From Rhodanobacter sp. AS-Z3 (lineage in GTDB: Bacteria; Pseudomonadota; Gammaproteobacteria; Xanthomonadales; Rhodanobacteraceae), in NCBI RefSeq assembly GCF_029224025.1, contig NZ_CP119392.1, positions 233,501-297,500 on the forward strand: a stretch of DNA of 64,000 nucleotides, read 5' to 3'. The translations under genes were made by a program, and so were the position numbers. The notes beneath the pieces are model-generated. The model was not told the DNA's origin. It ran no database searches and was given only the letters and a program-made list of their open reading frames with translations. Shown piece after piece: positions 1 to 8,786 of this stretch; within the stretch, counting starts at the first letter, position 1; each line of letters begins with the position of its first letter.

Positions 1-1726
1 CAGCACCGACACCAGCGGCCTGGGCGAGTGGAGCCTGGACAGCCAGGACGTTGTCGGCATGGCGGGTGGCCAGGTAGGCAGCCTGATCTTCTACAACATC
101 CCGACTCTGTCCAACGCCAACCTCACGGCTGACTTCAACACCATCGTCAGCGCCAACGCGACCAAGATCATCAACGTGTCGCTGGGCGAATGCGAAACCA
201 GTGCGCAGAGTGATGGCTCGGCCGCCGCACAGGACCAGATCTTCCAGCAGGCGGTGGCGCAGGGGCAGACCTTCTCGATCTCCACCGGCGACTCCGGCGC
301 GGACGAATGCAGCGACGGCGGCGTGACGCCCAGCTGGCCATCTGCGTCGCAGTACGTGGTTGCCGTAGGCGGCACCACGCTGAATGCGTCAACCACCACC
401 TGGAACAGCGCCACCGTGTGGGCCAGCGGCGGCGGCAGCTCCAGTACCTTCGAAGCACAGCCGAGCTGGCAGAACGGGGTGGCCCCGGGCAACAAGCGCG
501 GCCTGCCGGATATCGCCTATGACGCCGATCCCAATTCGGGCTCGAAGATCATTGTCAGCGGCGCTACCCAGCAGTACGGCGGCACCAGCCTTGCCGCACC
601 ACTGTTCGCGGGTGCGTGGGCGCGCATGATCGCCATCAAGGGTTCCAGCATTGGCTTTGCCGCACCGCTGCTGTACCAGTTGCCGGCCTCCGCCTTCCAC
701 GACATCACGTCAGGCAACAACGGCGGCGAGACCGCCAGCGCCGGATATGACCTGGCCACCGGCCGCGGCGAGCTGATCATCAGTGCTGCCGCCAACGGCC
801 TCGGCGGCGGCAGCAGCAACGTTCCACCGGTCGCCAACTTCGGTGACGTGGTCAACGGGCTTGCGGTGAGCTTCACCGATAGCTCCACCGACAGCGACGG
901 CAATATTGCGTCACGCTCGTGGAACTTCGGCGACGGCAGCACCTCGACCGCTACCAATCCAAGCCACACCTACGCCGCCGCGGGTACGTATACGGTGTCG
1001 CTGCAGGTGACCGACAACGCCGGCGCCAGCAACACCAAGACGGCATCGGTGACGGTCGCTTCCGCCGGTGGCGGTGGTGGCAACGTGTTGCAGAACGGCG
1101 TGGCACTCACCGGCCAGGCCGCTGGCACGGGTGCACAGCTTGCCTACACCGTGGTGATTCCAGCGGGCGCCAGCAACCTGGTGATTTCCGAGTCCGGCGG
1201 CACCGGCGATGCGGATCTGTACACGAAGTTCGGTTCCGCGCCGACCCTGTCCAGCTACGACTGCCGCCCGTATATCACCGGCAACAATGAGAGCTGCAGT
1301 GTGGCCGCACCGCAGGCAGGCACCTACTACGTCATGTTGAATGGGTATGCCGCGTTCTCCGGCGTCAGCGTCAAGGCGACCTGGACAACGGGTAGCGGCG
1401 GCGGCACCGGTGGCACCGTGCTGCAGAACGGTGTGCCGGTAACCGGCCTGCACGCCACCAAGAACAACGCCGTGAACTACACCATGGTGGTGCCGGCTGG
1501 CGCCACCAACGTGCACTTCGCACTCTCAGGCGGCACCGGCGATGCCGACATGTATGTGAAGCTCGGCTCGGCACCGACCACCAGCAGCTATGACTGCCGT
1601 CCGTACGTGGCCGGCAACAGCGAAACCTGCAACTTCTCATCGTCCACCGGTGGCACGTACTACATCATGGTCCGTGCCTACAGTTCTTACACCGGCGTCA
1701 CCCTGTCCGGCAGCTACACGCCGTAG
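1..1726 (+). CDS. Secreted sedolisin (S53) serine-carboxyl peptidase with PKD and two PPC domains, 5' partial
   Basis: The gene enters from the left edge, with its frame running from base 2. The visible part begins just before the S53 catalytic Glu/Asp pair: E-W-S-L-D, codons at 26-28 and 38-40, with the Glu-x3-Asp spacing of sedolisins. The oxyanion Asp is in STGDSGAD, and the nucleophile Ser is in YGGTSLAAP (codon 587-589). A PKD domain follows at about 825-1062 (WNFGDGST, HTYAAAGTYTVSL). Two tandem pre-peptidase C-terminal (PPC) domains then lie at about 1080-1390 and 1410-1720, each with GGTGDAD and SSYDCRPY. Prodomain and signal peptide lie outside the window. Sedolisins are acid-active endopeptidases. 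PPC domains are common on enzymes exported by type II secretion and are often removed afterwards. The secretion operon at 8787-19670 makes export by that route likely (inference). Confidence 0.93.
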   Translation, partial: STDTSGLGEWSLDSQDVVGMAGGQVGSLIFYNIPTLSNANLTADFNTIVSANATKIINVSLGECETSAQSDGSAAAQDQIFQQAVAQGQTFSISTGDSGADECSDGGVTPSWPSASQYVVAVGGTTLNASTTTWNSATVWASGGGSSSTFEAQPSWQNGVAPGNKRGLPDIAYDADPNSGSKIIVSGATQQYGGTSLAAPLFAGAWARMIAIKGSSIGFAAPLLYQLPASAFHDITSGNNGGETASAGYDLATGRGELIISAAANGLGGGSSNVPPVANFGDVVNGLAVSFTDSSTDSDGNIASRSWNFGDGSTSTATNPSHTYAAAGTYTVSLQVTDNAGASNTKTASVTVASAGGGGGNVLQNGVALTGQAAGTGAQLAYTVVIPAGASNLVISESGGTGDADLYTKFGSAPTLSSYDCRPYITGNNESCSVAAPQAGTYYVMLNGYAAFSGVSVKATWTTGSGGGTGGTVLQNGVPVTGLHATKNNAVNYTMVVPAGATNVHFALSGGTGDADMYVKLGSAPTTSSYDCRPYVAGNSETCNFSSSTGGTYYIMVRAYSSYTGVTLSGSYTP

Positions 1727-1780
1727 TCCAGCAGAAACCTGCGGTGCGCACGGATGCGCACCGGCAATGCAGGCATGGAC

Positions 1781-1809
1781 GGGCCCGGTCGGCAACGACC
1801 GGGCCTCTT
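1781..1809 (+). terminator. Hairpin terminator after the sedolisin gene
   Basis: A GC-rich stem (GGCCCGGTCG, loop GCAA, CGACCGGGCC, at 1782-1805) is followed by TCTTT. It lies about 55 bp after the sedolisin stop codon, as expected for a rho-independent terminator. The T-run is short. Confidence 0.65.
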
Positions 1810-1973
1810 TGCATCTGGACGTCCATTTCCCCGCGAGACCCGAGCGGCGAACGGAAGCCATCCCGCCGAAAGCCGAAGCTGTCGAGCGACGCAAGCAACA
1901 CGCCAGACCCGGCCGCGAGCTGACACCAGCCACGACGTTGTATGGTTGGCCTTCCGACCGAAGGATATTCGCG

Positions 1974-3380
1974 ATGCGCCGAACCACGCCCATGCTTTCC
2001 CTGTTGCTGCTGGCGACAAGCAGTGCCGCCGCCGCTGCTCCACCGGCAGAGCCACGCGAACAACCGGCACTGCACGCGCTGGCCAGCGCTCCGAGTGAAG
2101 CCGAGCTGCGCAACACGATCACCCATCTGGTCGGCTTCGGCACCCGGCATACCCTTTCCGATACCAAGTCAGACAGCCGTGGCATCGGCGCCGCGCGACG
2201 CTGGGTGAAGGCGCGTTTCGAAACCATTTCACGCGAATGTGGCGGCTGCATCGAAGTCATCACGCCGGCACAGACCTTCACCGGCAAGCGCATACCGACG
2301 CCGACCGAAGTGATGGATGTCGTAGCGATCAAGCGCGGGAAACGAGATCCGCAACGGGTGATTGCGATGACCGGACATCTTGATTCCCGAGTCACCGATG
2401 TGATGAATATTCACAGTGACGCACCCGGCGCGAATGACGATGCTTCCGGTGTGGCGGCGCTGATCGAGGCGGCACGGCTGCTGTCGAAACAGGACAACGA
2501 CGCCACCCTCGTGTTCGCCGCACTTTCGGGCGAGGAACAGGGGCTGTACGGCGGCAAGGTGCTGGCCGACTACGCCGTTGCCCAGGGCTGGCAGGTCGAG
2601 GCCGAGTTGAACAACGATATCGTGGGCAACAGCCGCGGCCAGAATGGCGTGCGCGACAACACCGTGGTGCGGGTCTTCTCCGAAGGTACCAAGAGCAACG
2701 AGACGCCGGCACAAGCGAACTACCGCCGCTATCACGGCGGCGAAGTGGACTCGCCCTCGCGCAACCTGGCCCGAATGATGGCCAGCCTGGCCGATCAATA
2801 CCTGCCGGATTTTCGCGTACGGATGGTTTACCGTACCGACCGCTACGCGCGCGGTGGTGATCAGGTGCCGTTTCTGGAAGCCGGCTTTCCCGCCGTACGG
2901 GTCACCGAACCACACGAAGATTACACACGCCAGCATCAGGACCTGCGCACCGGAACCACGGCACTGGATCGGGATGTGCATTACGGCGACACCATCGATG
3001 GCATCGACTTCCGCTACCTGGCCCGGGTTGTCGCACTGAACAGCGTGACCATGGCGGCGCTCAGCCGGGCGCCGGCGCCACCGACTGGCGTGGACAGCGA
3101 GGGTGCGCTGGCCACCGACACCACGCTGCGCTGGAACAAGGTTCCCGGTGCCGCGGGCTATCGCGTGCACTGGCGTGACACCACCGCCCCGCAGTGGCAG
3201 TACGCGCGCGCCGTCGGTGATGTCGATCAAGCGGTGCTCAAGGATGTGGTGATCGACGACTGGTACTTCGGCGTGTCGGCACTATCCGCCGACGGCTACG
3301 AAAGTCCGGTGGTGTTTCCGGGTTTCGCCGGCAGCTTCGAGCGCTCGCCGGCCATGCCGGCCTCCACCGACAAGCCGTAG
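1974..3380 (+). CDS. Secreted M28-family zinc aminopeptidase with C-terminal fibronectin-like domain
   Basis: Translated from ATG 1974 (468 aa), because a signal peptide (MRRTTPMLSLLLLATSS, Ala-rich cleavage region near 22) begins there; longer upstream readings have no export signal. Zinc-peptidase M28 motifs are present: H135 in MTGHLDSR, the D155/D156 pair in PGANDDASG, E187/E188 in SGEEQGLYG, and a late His in TEPHEDYT. Residues about 383-455 resemble a fibronectin type III fold (LRWNKVPGAAGYRVHWR). M28 enzymes of this type release N-terminal amino acids from peptides outside the cytoplasm. It follows the sedolisin gene in the same direction after a terminator, so it probably has its own promoter in 1810-1973. 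Substrate is not predictable. Confidence 0.88.
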   Translation: MRRTTPMLSLLLLATSSAAAAAPPAEPREQPALHALASAPSEAELRNTITHLVGFGTRHTLSDTKSDSRGIGAARRWVKARFETISRECGGCIEVITPAQTFTGKRIPTPTEVMDVVAIKRGKRDPQRVIAMTGHLDSRVTDVMNIHSDAPGANDDASGVAALIEAARLLSKQDNDATLVFAALSGEEQGLYGGKVLADYAVAQGWQVEAELNNDIVGNSRGQNGVRDNTVVRVFSEGTKSNETPAQANYRRYHGGEVDSPSRNLARMMASLADQYLPDFRVRMVYRTDRYARGGDQVPFLEAGFPAVRVTEPHEDYTRQHQDLRTGTTALDRDVHYGDTIDGIDFRYLARVVALNSVTMAALSRAPAPPTGVDSEGALATDTTLRWNKVPGAAGYRVHWRDTTAPQWQYARAVGDVDQAVLKDVVIDDWYFGVSALSADGYESPVVFPGFAGSFERSPAMPASTDKP

Positions 3381-3427
3381 CTGTGCCGCGATTTGCCAAA
3401 GCGTTGCATCCGGGACGGGTCAGTCAC

Positions 3428-6109
3428 TCAGCCGCGATGAAACAGTGCCGGCTCCGGTCGGTGCAAGCTGAAACCCTGCACCCAGTCCACACCCAACTCG
3501 GTCAGTGCCTGCACGGTTTGTTCGTCGGCCACCCATTCGGCGATCACTTCAAGCCCGAGTCGGTGACCGATGTCCGTAACCGCCTTGACCATCAGATGGC
3601 TGACCGGATCGGTGAGCATGTCGCGCACGAAACTGCCGTCAATCTTGATGAAGTCCAATGGCAAGTGCTTCAAATAGGTGAACGAGGACATGCCTGCGCC
3701 GAAGTCGTCCAGCGCGATGCGGCAGCCGGCCTTGCGCAACCGGTTCATGCAGGGTGTCACCTGGGCCAGATTGCGGATCGCCACAGTCTCGGTGATCTCG
3801 AAGCAAACACGTGACGGCTCGACCTGGTAGCGATCCAGCAGCTCGATGATCCAGTCGGTCAGCGCCTCGTCTTCAACACTGGCACCAGACAAGTTGATCG
3901 CCACCAGATCAGACAGGCGACCGCTGACATGCAGTCGATCAAAATTGGCCAGCGTGGTTTCGATCACCCAGCGATCCACCAGCGGCATCATGCCGTAGCG
4001 CTCGGCCGCAGGCAGGAAGACGCCTGGCAACAGCAGCTCACCGGATTCCTCGCGAAAGCGCAGCAGCACTTCGATGGCGGGCTCGCCGGCGCTCAGCGGC
4101 AACGGCCAGACTTCCTGGTAAGACAGCTCCAGGCGATGTTCGTCGACCGCCCAGCGCAGGCGGTTGGCCCACTCCATCTCACTGCGTCGACGCATGGTCT
4201 GGTCGTTGCTGGCGGAATAGAAACACACTCGATTGCGGCCCGCATCCTTGGCCATGTAGCAGGCGGTATCGGCCTGGCTCAGCAGGTCCTTGGCCAGCAC
4301 GCCAGGGCCTTCGGAAATCACCCCGCCAATGCTGGCGCTGATCATGTAGCTATGCTCTTCCCAGATGAACACATAGCCATCGATGCAACGGCGCAGGCTC
4401 TCGGCAGCGCGCTCGGCCTCCGCTCGATCCGACATCCCGGTCAGCAGCACGCCAAATTCGTCTCCGCCCAGGCGGGCCAGCACATCGATATCGCCCAGCT
4501 GGCGGCTCATCACGGCCGACAGCTGGGCCAGCAACTGATCGCCGGCCAGATGGCCGGAGGTGTCATTGATCAACTTGAACTGGTCGAGGTCGACATACAA
4601 CACGGTAACCGCCGGAGCACCCGCGGAAACGGTCGCCAGCGCCTCATGCAGACGGCGCTCGAATTCGCGGCGATTGAACAGGTCGGTCAGCGCGTCGTGA
4701 CTGGCCTGATGGCATAGCAATTCCGTCAGCTGACGTTGTTCGCTGGTGTCGCTGGCAACCATCAACAGTTTGCCGCGTCCGTTCAGATCGATCCGCAAAA
4801 TTGCCACGCTGGCCCAGAACGACGCGCCCACGAGGCCGCGCAGGCGCACCTCGATCCGTTCGCAACCGCCGACATCGGTATGCTGCAGTTGCTGGCACAG
4901 GCTGGCATCCTCAAACAGATCCGACAATTGCCGCGCGGTCAGTGGGTCGCCCAAGCGGTCGCGCGCGGCATGGTTGGCGTACGTAATTCGACCACTTTCG
5001 ACATCGGCAAGCAGCACCAGCGCGGGCAGCAATTCGTTCAATGCGCGGAAGCGCTCCTCGCTCTCGCGATAGCGCCGACTCATCTGCCAGCCCAGCTTCA
5101 GGGCCCGTTGCCGCGTGCTGACGATGGAATACACCAGCATGGCAAGCATCAAGCTAGCCAACACGCCTGCCGGTAAAACGGACTCGGACCAGTCGATCGC
5201 CGACTTGCCTGCAGCGCGCTCCTGCATCACCACGTCCCACACTCGCCCGCCGTAAAGCAGGCGACGTTCGAAGTGAAAGCCACCGGATATTTCGGCCCTG
5301 CCCAACAGCGAGTCGTACAGTGGCAAGGGCGCACCGGGGTCGGTGATATCGCTGAGCTGCAAGCGCAACTGTCGGCTCACGTCCGCGGACAACACACTAT
5401 CGACGAGTCTGCTGGCGCGAAAGGACACTGCAATCGAACCAAGCGTGCGTTGGCGACGTTGCTCCGTGGTTTGCGGAGGATCGCCTGTGCTGAATACCGG
5501 CAGCCTGAGAGTAATTCCGTCATTCCCGCGGCTTGGCTCCCTTTGCTGCATGGGCCGGAACGGTGCGGACAAAGTGGCCTGGTCGCTATCTCGCGAGGCC
5601 AGCAAGCCGGCAAGATTTGGGGGCTGCGCACTGACATCCAGACCCACTACCGCGTCGTTACCGGCCTGGGGCTCGACCCAATACGTCATGAAGTGGTCTT
5701 TACCCGCCCTTGTCTCGCGCTTCGCGTAAGCCAACGCGAGCAGACTGGGAAATTGCTTACGCGGGTGCAGGTTGAGATAGAAATTGGCGAATTCCTGCCG
5801 CGTCACTTCATCCGAGGCAAGAAACAAGGTTTGTACCGAGCGCAGAAGCGATTCTGCCGAGAGCAGCTTGTTCTGCAGGGCCACATAAGTCTTGTCGGCC
5901 AACTCACCTGCTACAAGGGCCCGCTCGGCCCGATGACGCTGCTGCTGCTGCTGATATACCGCAGCCACCAGTGCCAACCCAACGATCAGCGCCAGCAGAC
6001 TCCACAGCCATGCGGCCAGACGCCACGGCTCGGGCATGCTGATCGGCTCACTGCCGTCGTCGCCAATTCGATTACGCTCCTGTGTCGGTTGAGGCTGGTG
6101 AAGATCCAT
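3428..6109 (-). CDS. Membrane cyclic-di-GMP signalling protein: CHASE-PAS-GGDEF-EAL
   Basis: An 893-aa protein with a transmembrane helix at about 28-52, a periplasmic CHASE-like sensor at about 75-290, a second helix at about 305-325, a PAS domain at about 345-455, then GGDEF and EAL domains. The diguanylate cyclase signature is intact (LARLGGDEFGVLL). The usual RxxD inhibitory site upstream of it reads GDID and is absent. In the EAL domain the signature is EVL (AIEVLLRF) and the late motif is EVIAEWVAD rather than the usual AEGVET. The metal-binding residues in INLSG, CFEITET and DDFGAG are kept, so phosphodiesterase activity is plausible. It stands alone, convergent with the M28 gene. Which activity dominates cannot be judged from sequence. 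ATG 6109 has a weak ribosome site; M25 (6037) is an alternative start. Confidence 0.9.
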   Translation of the reverse strand: MDLHQPQPTQERNRIGDDGSEPISMPEPWRLAAWLWSLLALIVGLALVAAVYQQQQQRHRAERALVAGELADKTYVALQNKLLSAESLLRSVQTLFLASDEVTRQEFANFYLNLHPRKQFPSLLALAYAKRETRAGKDHFMTYWVEPQAGNDAVVGLDVSAQPPNLAGLLASRDSDQATLSAPFRPMQQREPSRGNDGITLRLPVFSTGDPPQTTEQRRQRTLGSIAVSFRASRLVDSVLSADVSRQLRLQLSDITDPGAPLPLYDSLLGRAEISGGFHFERRLLYGGRVWDVVMQERAAGKSAIDWSESVLPAGVLASLMLAMLVYSIVSTRQRALKLGWQMSRRYRESEERFRALNELLPALVLLADVESGRITYANHAARDRLGDPLTARQLSDLFEDASLCQQLQHTDVGGCERIEVRLRGLVGASFWASVAILRIDLNGRGKLLMVASDTSEQRQLTELLCHQASHDALTDLFNRREFERRLHEALATVSAGAPAVTVLYVDLDQFKLINDTSGHLAGDQLLAQLSAVMSRQLGDIDVLARLGGDEFGVLLTGMSDRAEAERAAESLRRCIDGYVFIWEEHSYMISASIGGVISEGPGVLAKDLLSQADTACYMAKDAGRNRVCFYSASNDQTMRRRSEMEWANRLRWAVDEHRLELSYQEVWPLPLSAGEPAIEVLLRFREESGELLLPGVFLPAAERYGMMPLVDRWVIETTLANFDRLHVSGRLSDLVAINLSGASVEDEALTDWIIELLDRYQVEPSRVCFEITETVAIRNLAQVTPCMNRLRKAGCRIALDDFGAGMSSFTYLKHLPLDFIKIDGSFVRDMLTDPVSHLMVKAVTDIGHRLGLEVIAEWVADEQTVQALTELGVDWVQGFSLHRPEPALFHRG

Positions 6110-6202
6110 GTTTTTCGCCAGATCGCCGTCGTTGTGAATCGTGGAAACGATGTGCGTGAAAGGGTCGACAAATAAATTGCCCGTCCTGCAACTCCCAAAC
6201 CG

Positions 6203-8725
6203 TCAGCGCCGTTCGCGCGGCTTCGCCCGGTGCGTCGGCGTGGCGGTCCAGGGATCGTCGGGCCAGGGATGCCGGGGATAGCGCCCTTTCAGTTCGTTCT
6301 TTACCTCGGGATATGTACGCTCCCAGAAACCTTTCAGATCCTGGGTTACCTGGATGGGCCGACCCGCGGGTGACAACAGATGCAGGGTTACCGGGATACG
6401 GCCGCCCCCAATGCAAGGTGTATCGGCCAGACCGAACAATTCCTGTAGTTTCACCGCCAGCACCGGCGGCGCGCCTTCGGCATATTCCAGCCGACGGCTC
6501 TGCCCGCTGGGCACCAGCAGGCTTTCTGGTGCCTGAGCATCCAGCGTGCGGCGCTGGGTGTAGTCAAGACGTGAGGCCAGCGCCTGCGACAGCGCTTCAG
6601 GTTCCAGTGCATCGAGTCGATGACGGCCCTGCAGACACGGCGCCAGCCAATCCTCCAGCGACGCCAGCAGCGCGGCGTCGGCGACATCCGGCAGGCCAAG
6701 TTCGGGCATCCAGTTACGCAACGCCTGCATCCGCGCGCGCAGGCGCCGAGCCTGTTCGCTCCACGGCAACGTATCGAGACCGCGCGCACGCACGGCGGCC
6801 AGCATCGCCGGCAAGGCATCGGCCGGCTTCACCGGCACGCTGCGGCGCTCCAGCACGATGCCACCGAAACGCGATTCATCAAATGCTTCGGCGGCGCCAC
6901 GCTGCTCGTTCCAGCGCAGGCTGCGTTCGCGGGTGAATTGCGCTGGAAAGTCACGTTCCAGCACACGCGGGTCCAGTGGCGCGGCCGCCAGGATCAGACT
7001 GTCACGACTGTCGCGGCGCAACTCGACGACCACCAGCCACGGTTCGCCCAGCAAGGCGGTGTTTTCATGCAGACGCGCACCACGGCCGTTGGCCAGCGTA
7101 TAGCGGTTGGCATTGTTCTCGTCGCGATGCGCAATGCGGTCGGGAAACGCGTGCGCCAGCAAGTCGCCCACACTGTGACTGTGCGGTACGCCGCTGGCGG
7201 CGGTGTTGACTTCAAGCCGCCGACGCCAGCCCTTGCTGGCCTGCTCGATCGCCGCCAGCGCGCCAGCATCGGCGTCCCGCGTTGACGCGCCCCGACGGTC
7301 ACGCCATGCCTGCAGCGCACTCAATCGCACACGCAGGTCGTCATTGCGCGACTGCTCGCCACGCATTGGCGAGCGCGCGTCCAGCAGCGCCAGCAGGTCA
7401 GCCACCAGCGCACGCAGCGGCAACGGCGCGCGCAACGCCGCCGCGGCCAGCCGCGGGCTGGCGCCAAGTTCCAGCATGCGCTGACCCAGTGCAGTGATGC
7501 GGCCATCGTCAGCCAGTGCGCCGAGTTGCTGGAGCAACTCGCGCGCCTGCGCCAGCGCACCCACAGGCGGCGCATCCAGCCACGGCAAATCGACATTGCT
7601 GCTGGCGGTGATGCCCCACGCGGCCAGTTCCAGCGCCAGCGAGGACAACTCGGCCTGCGCGATTTCCGCCGTGCGCGCCAGCTCCAGCCGTCGACTCTGC
7701 GGCCACAGGCGATACGCCGTGCCCGCCGCCACGCGCCCGGCGCGGCCCGCACGCTGGTCCGCCGAAGCCTGCGAAATGGTCACCGTTTCCAGCCGCGTGA
7801 AGCCGGAGTTCGGATCGAAACGCGGCTCCCGCGCCAGCCCGCTGTCGACCACCGCACGAATACCCGGCAACGTGATGCTGGACTCAGCCACATTGGTCGC
7901 CAGCACGACTCGTCGCCGACCCGCTTCCGCCGGTGCCAGTGCGGTTTGCTGATCGATCAGCGAGAGCTCGCCATGCAAGGCCAGCACGTCGACATCGTTG
8001 CGCGTGAGCGTCTGTGCCAGCAGCGCTTGCGTGCGTGCGATCTCGCGGCGACCCGGCAGGAACGCCAGCACGTCGCCTTCGTTTTCCTCCAGCGCTTGCC
8101 GCACCACGCGCGCCAACTGATGTTCGATCGCTTCCTGCGTGCGTGCTGGCGGATGTTCGATCCGTACCGCGTAGCTGCGGCCGGGACTGGACAGCCGCGG
8201 CGCATCCAGCCACTTCGCGATGCGCTCGCCATCCAGCGTGGCCGACATCAGCAGCAGGCGCAGTTCGGGGCGCAAGGTCGCCTGCAGGTCCAGTGCCAGC
8301 GCGGCACCAAGATCACCGGCGAGATGACGCTCGTGGAATTCGTCGAACACGATCACGCCGATGCCGGAAAGCTCGGGGTCGTGCTGAATCAGGCGGGTGA
8401 GGATGCCTTCGGTGACCACCTCGATGCGAGTGGCCGCGCTGACCTTCGACTCGAATCGGATGCGGTAGCCAACCGTCTGGCCGACCGACTCACCGAGCTG
8501 CTGGGCCATGAATTGTGCGGCCGAGCGCGCGGCAATACGGCGCGGCTCCAGCATCACGATCTTCTGCCCGGCCAGCCAGTCGGCATCGAGCAAGGCCAAT
8601 GGCACCTGGGTGGTTTTACCCGCACCCGGCGGCGCCTCCAGCACCAGCCGCGGATGCGTCGCCAGCGAGGCGACGATCTGCGGCAGCAGTTCGGTGATCG
8701 GAAAGATTGGCGTGGATGCAGTCAT
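6203..8725 (-). CDS. hrpB: ATP-dependent RNA helicase HrpB
   Basis: An 840-aa DEAH/RHA-type helicase. The N-terminus carries Walker A (APPGAGKTTQVPL), the motif II variant DEFH (VIVFDEFHERH), motif III (LMSATLD) and motif VI (QRAGRAGR). The rest matches the helicase-associated and HrpB-specific C-terminal regions (ending near RYPRHPWPDDPW). Length fits the HrpB family (about 810-850 aa). The cellular role is poorly defined; it is a presumed RNA or RNP helicase. An in-frame TTG lies at 8734, but ATG 8725 is the more likely start. It lies 61 bp downstream of gspD on the same strand and could receive read-through from the secretion operon, though function gives no reason to link them. Confidence 0.92.
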   Translation of the reverse strand: MTASTPIFPITELLPQIVASLATHPRLVLEAPPGAGKTTQVPLALLDADWLAGQKIVMLEPRRIAARSAAQFMAQQLGESVGQTVGYRIRFESKVSAATRIEVVTEGILTRLIQHDPELSGIGVIVFDEFHERHLAGDLGAALALDLQATLRPELRLLLMSATLDGERIAKWLDAPRLSSPGRSYAVRIEHPPARTQEAIEHQLARVVRQALEENEGDVLAFLPGRREIARTQALLAQTLTRNDVDVLALHGELSLIDQQTALAPAEAGRRRVVLATNVAESSITLPGIRAVVDSGLAREPRFDPNSGFTRLETVTISQASADQRAGRAGRVAAGTAYRLWPQSRRLELARTAEIAQAELSSLALELAAWGITASSNVDLPWLDAPPVGALAQARELLQQLGALADDGRITALGQRMLELGASPRLAAAALRAPLPLRALVADLLALLDARSPMRGEQSRNDDLRVRLSALQAWRDRRGASTRDADAGALAAIEQASKGWRRRLEVNTAASGVPHSHSVGDLLAHAFPDRIAHRDENNANRYTLANGRGARLHENTALLGEPWLVVVELRRDSRDSLILAAAPLDPRVLERDFPAQFTRERSLRWNEQRGAAEAFDESRFGGIVLERRSVPVKPADALPAMLAAVRARGLDTLPWSEQARRLRARMQALRNWMPELGLPDVADAALLASLEDWLAPCLQGRHRLDALEPEALSQALASRLDYTQRRTLDAQAPESLLVPSGQSRRLEYAEGAPPVLAVKLQELFGLADTPCIGGGRIPVTLHLLSPAGRPIQVTQDLKGFWERTYPEVKNELKGRYPRHPWPDDPWTATPTHRAKPRERR

Positions 8726-8786
8726 CCGCGCCAATGATAGTGGCTGCAGCCCAAGTCACCCTGGTCTACAGCGCGACTCCACCCCA

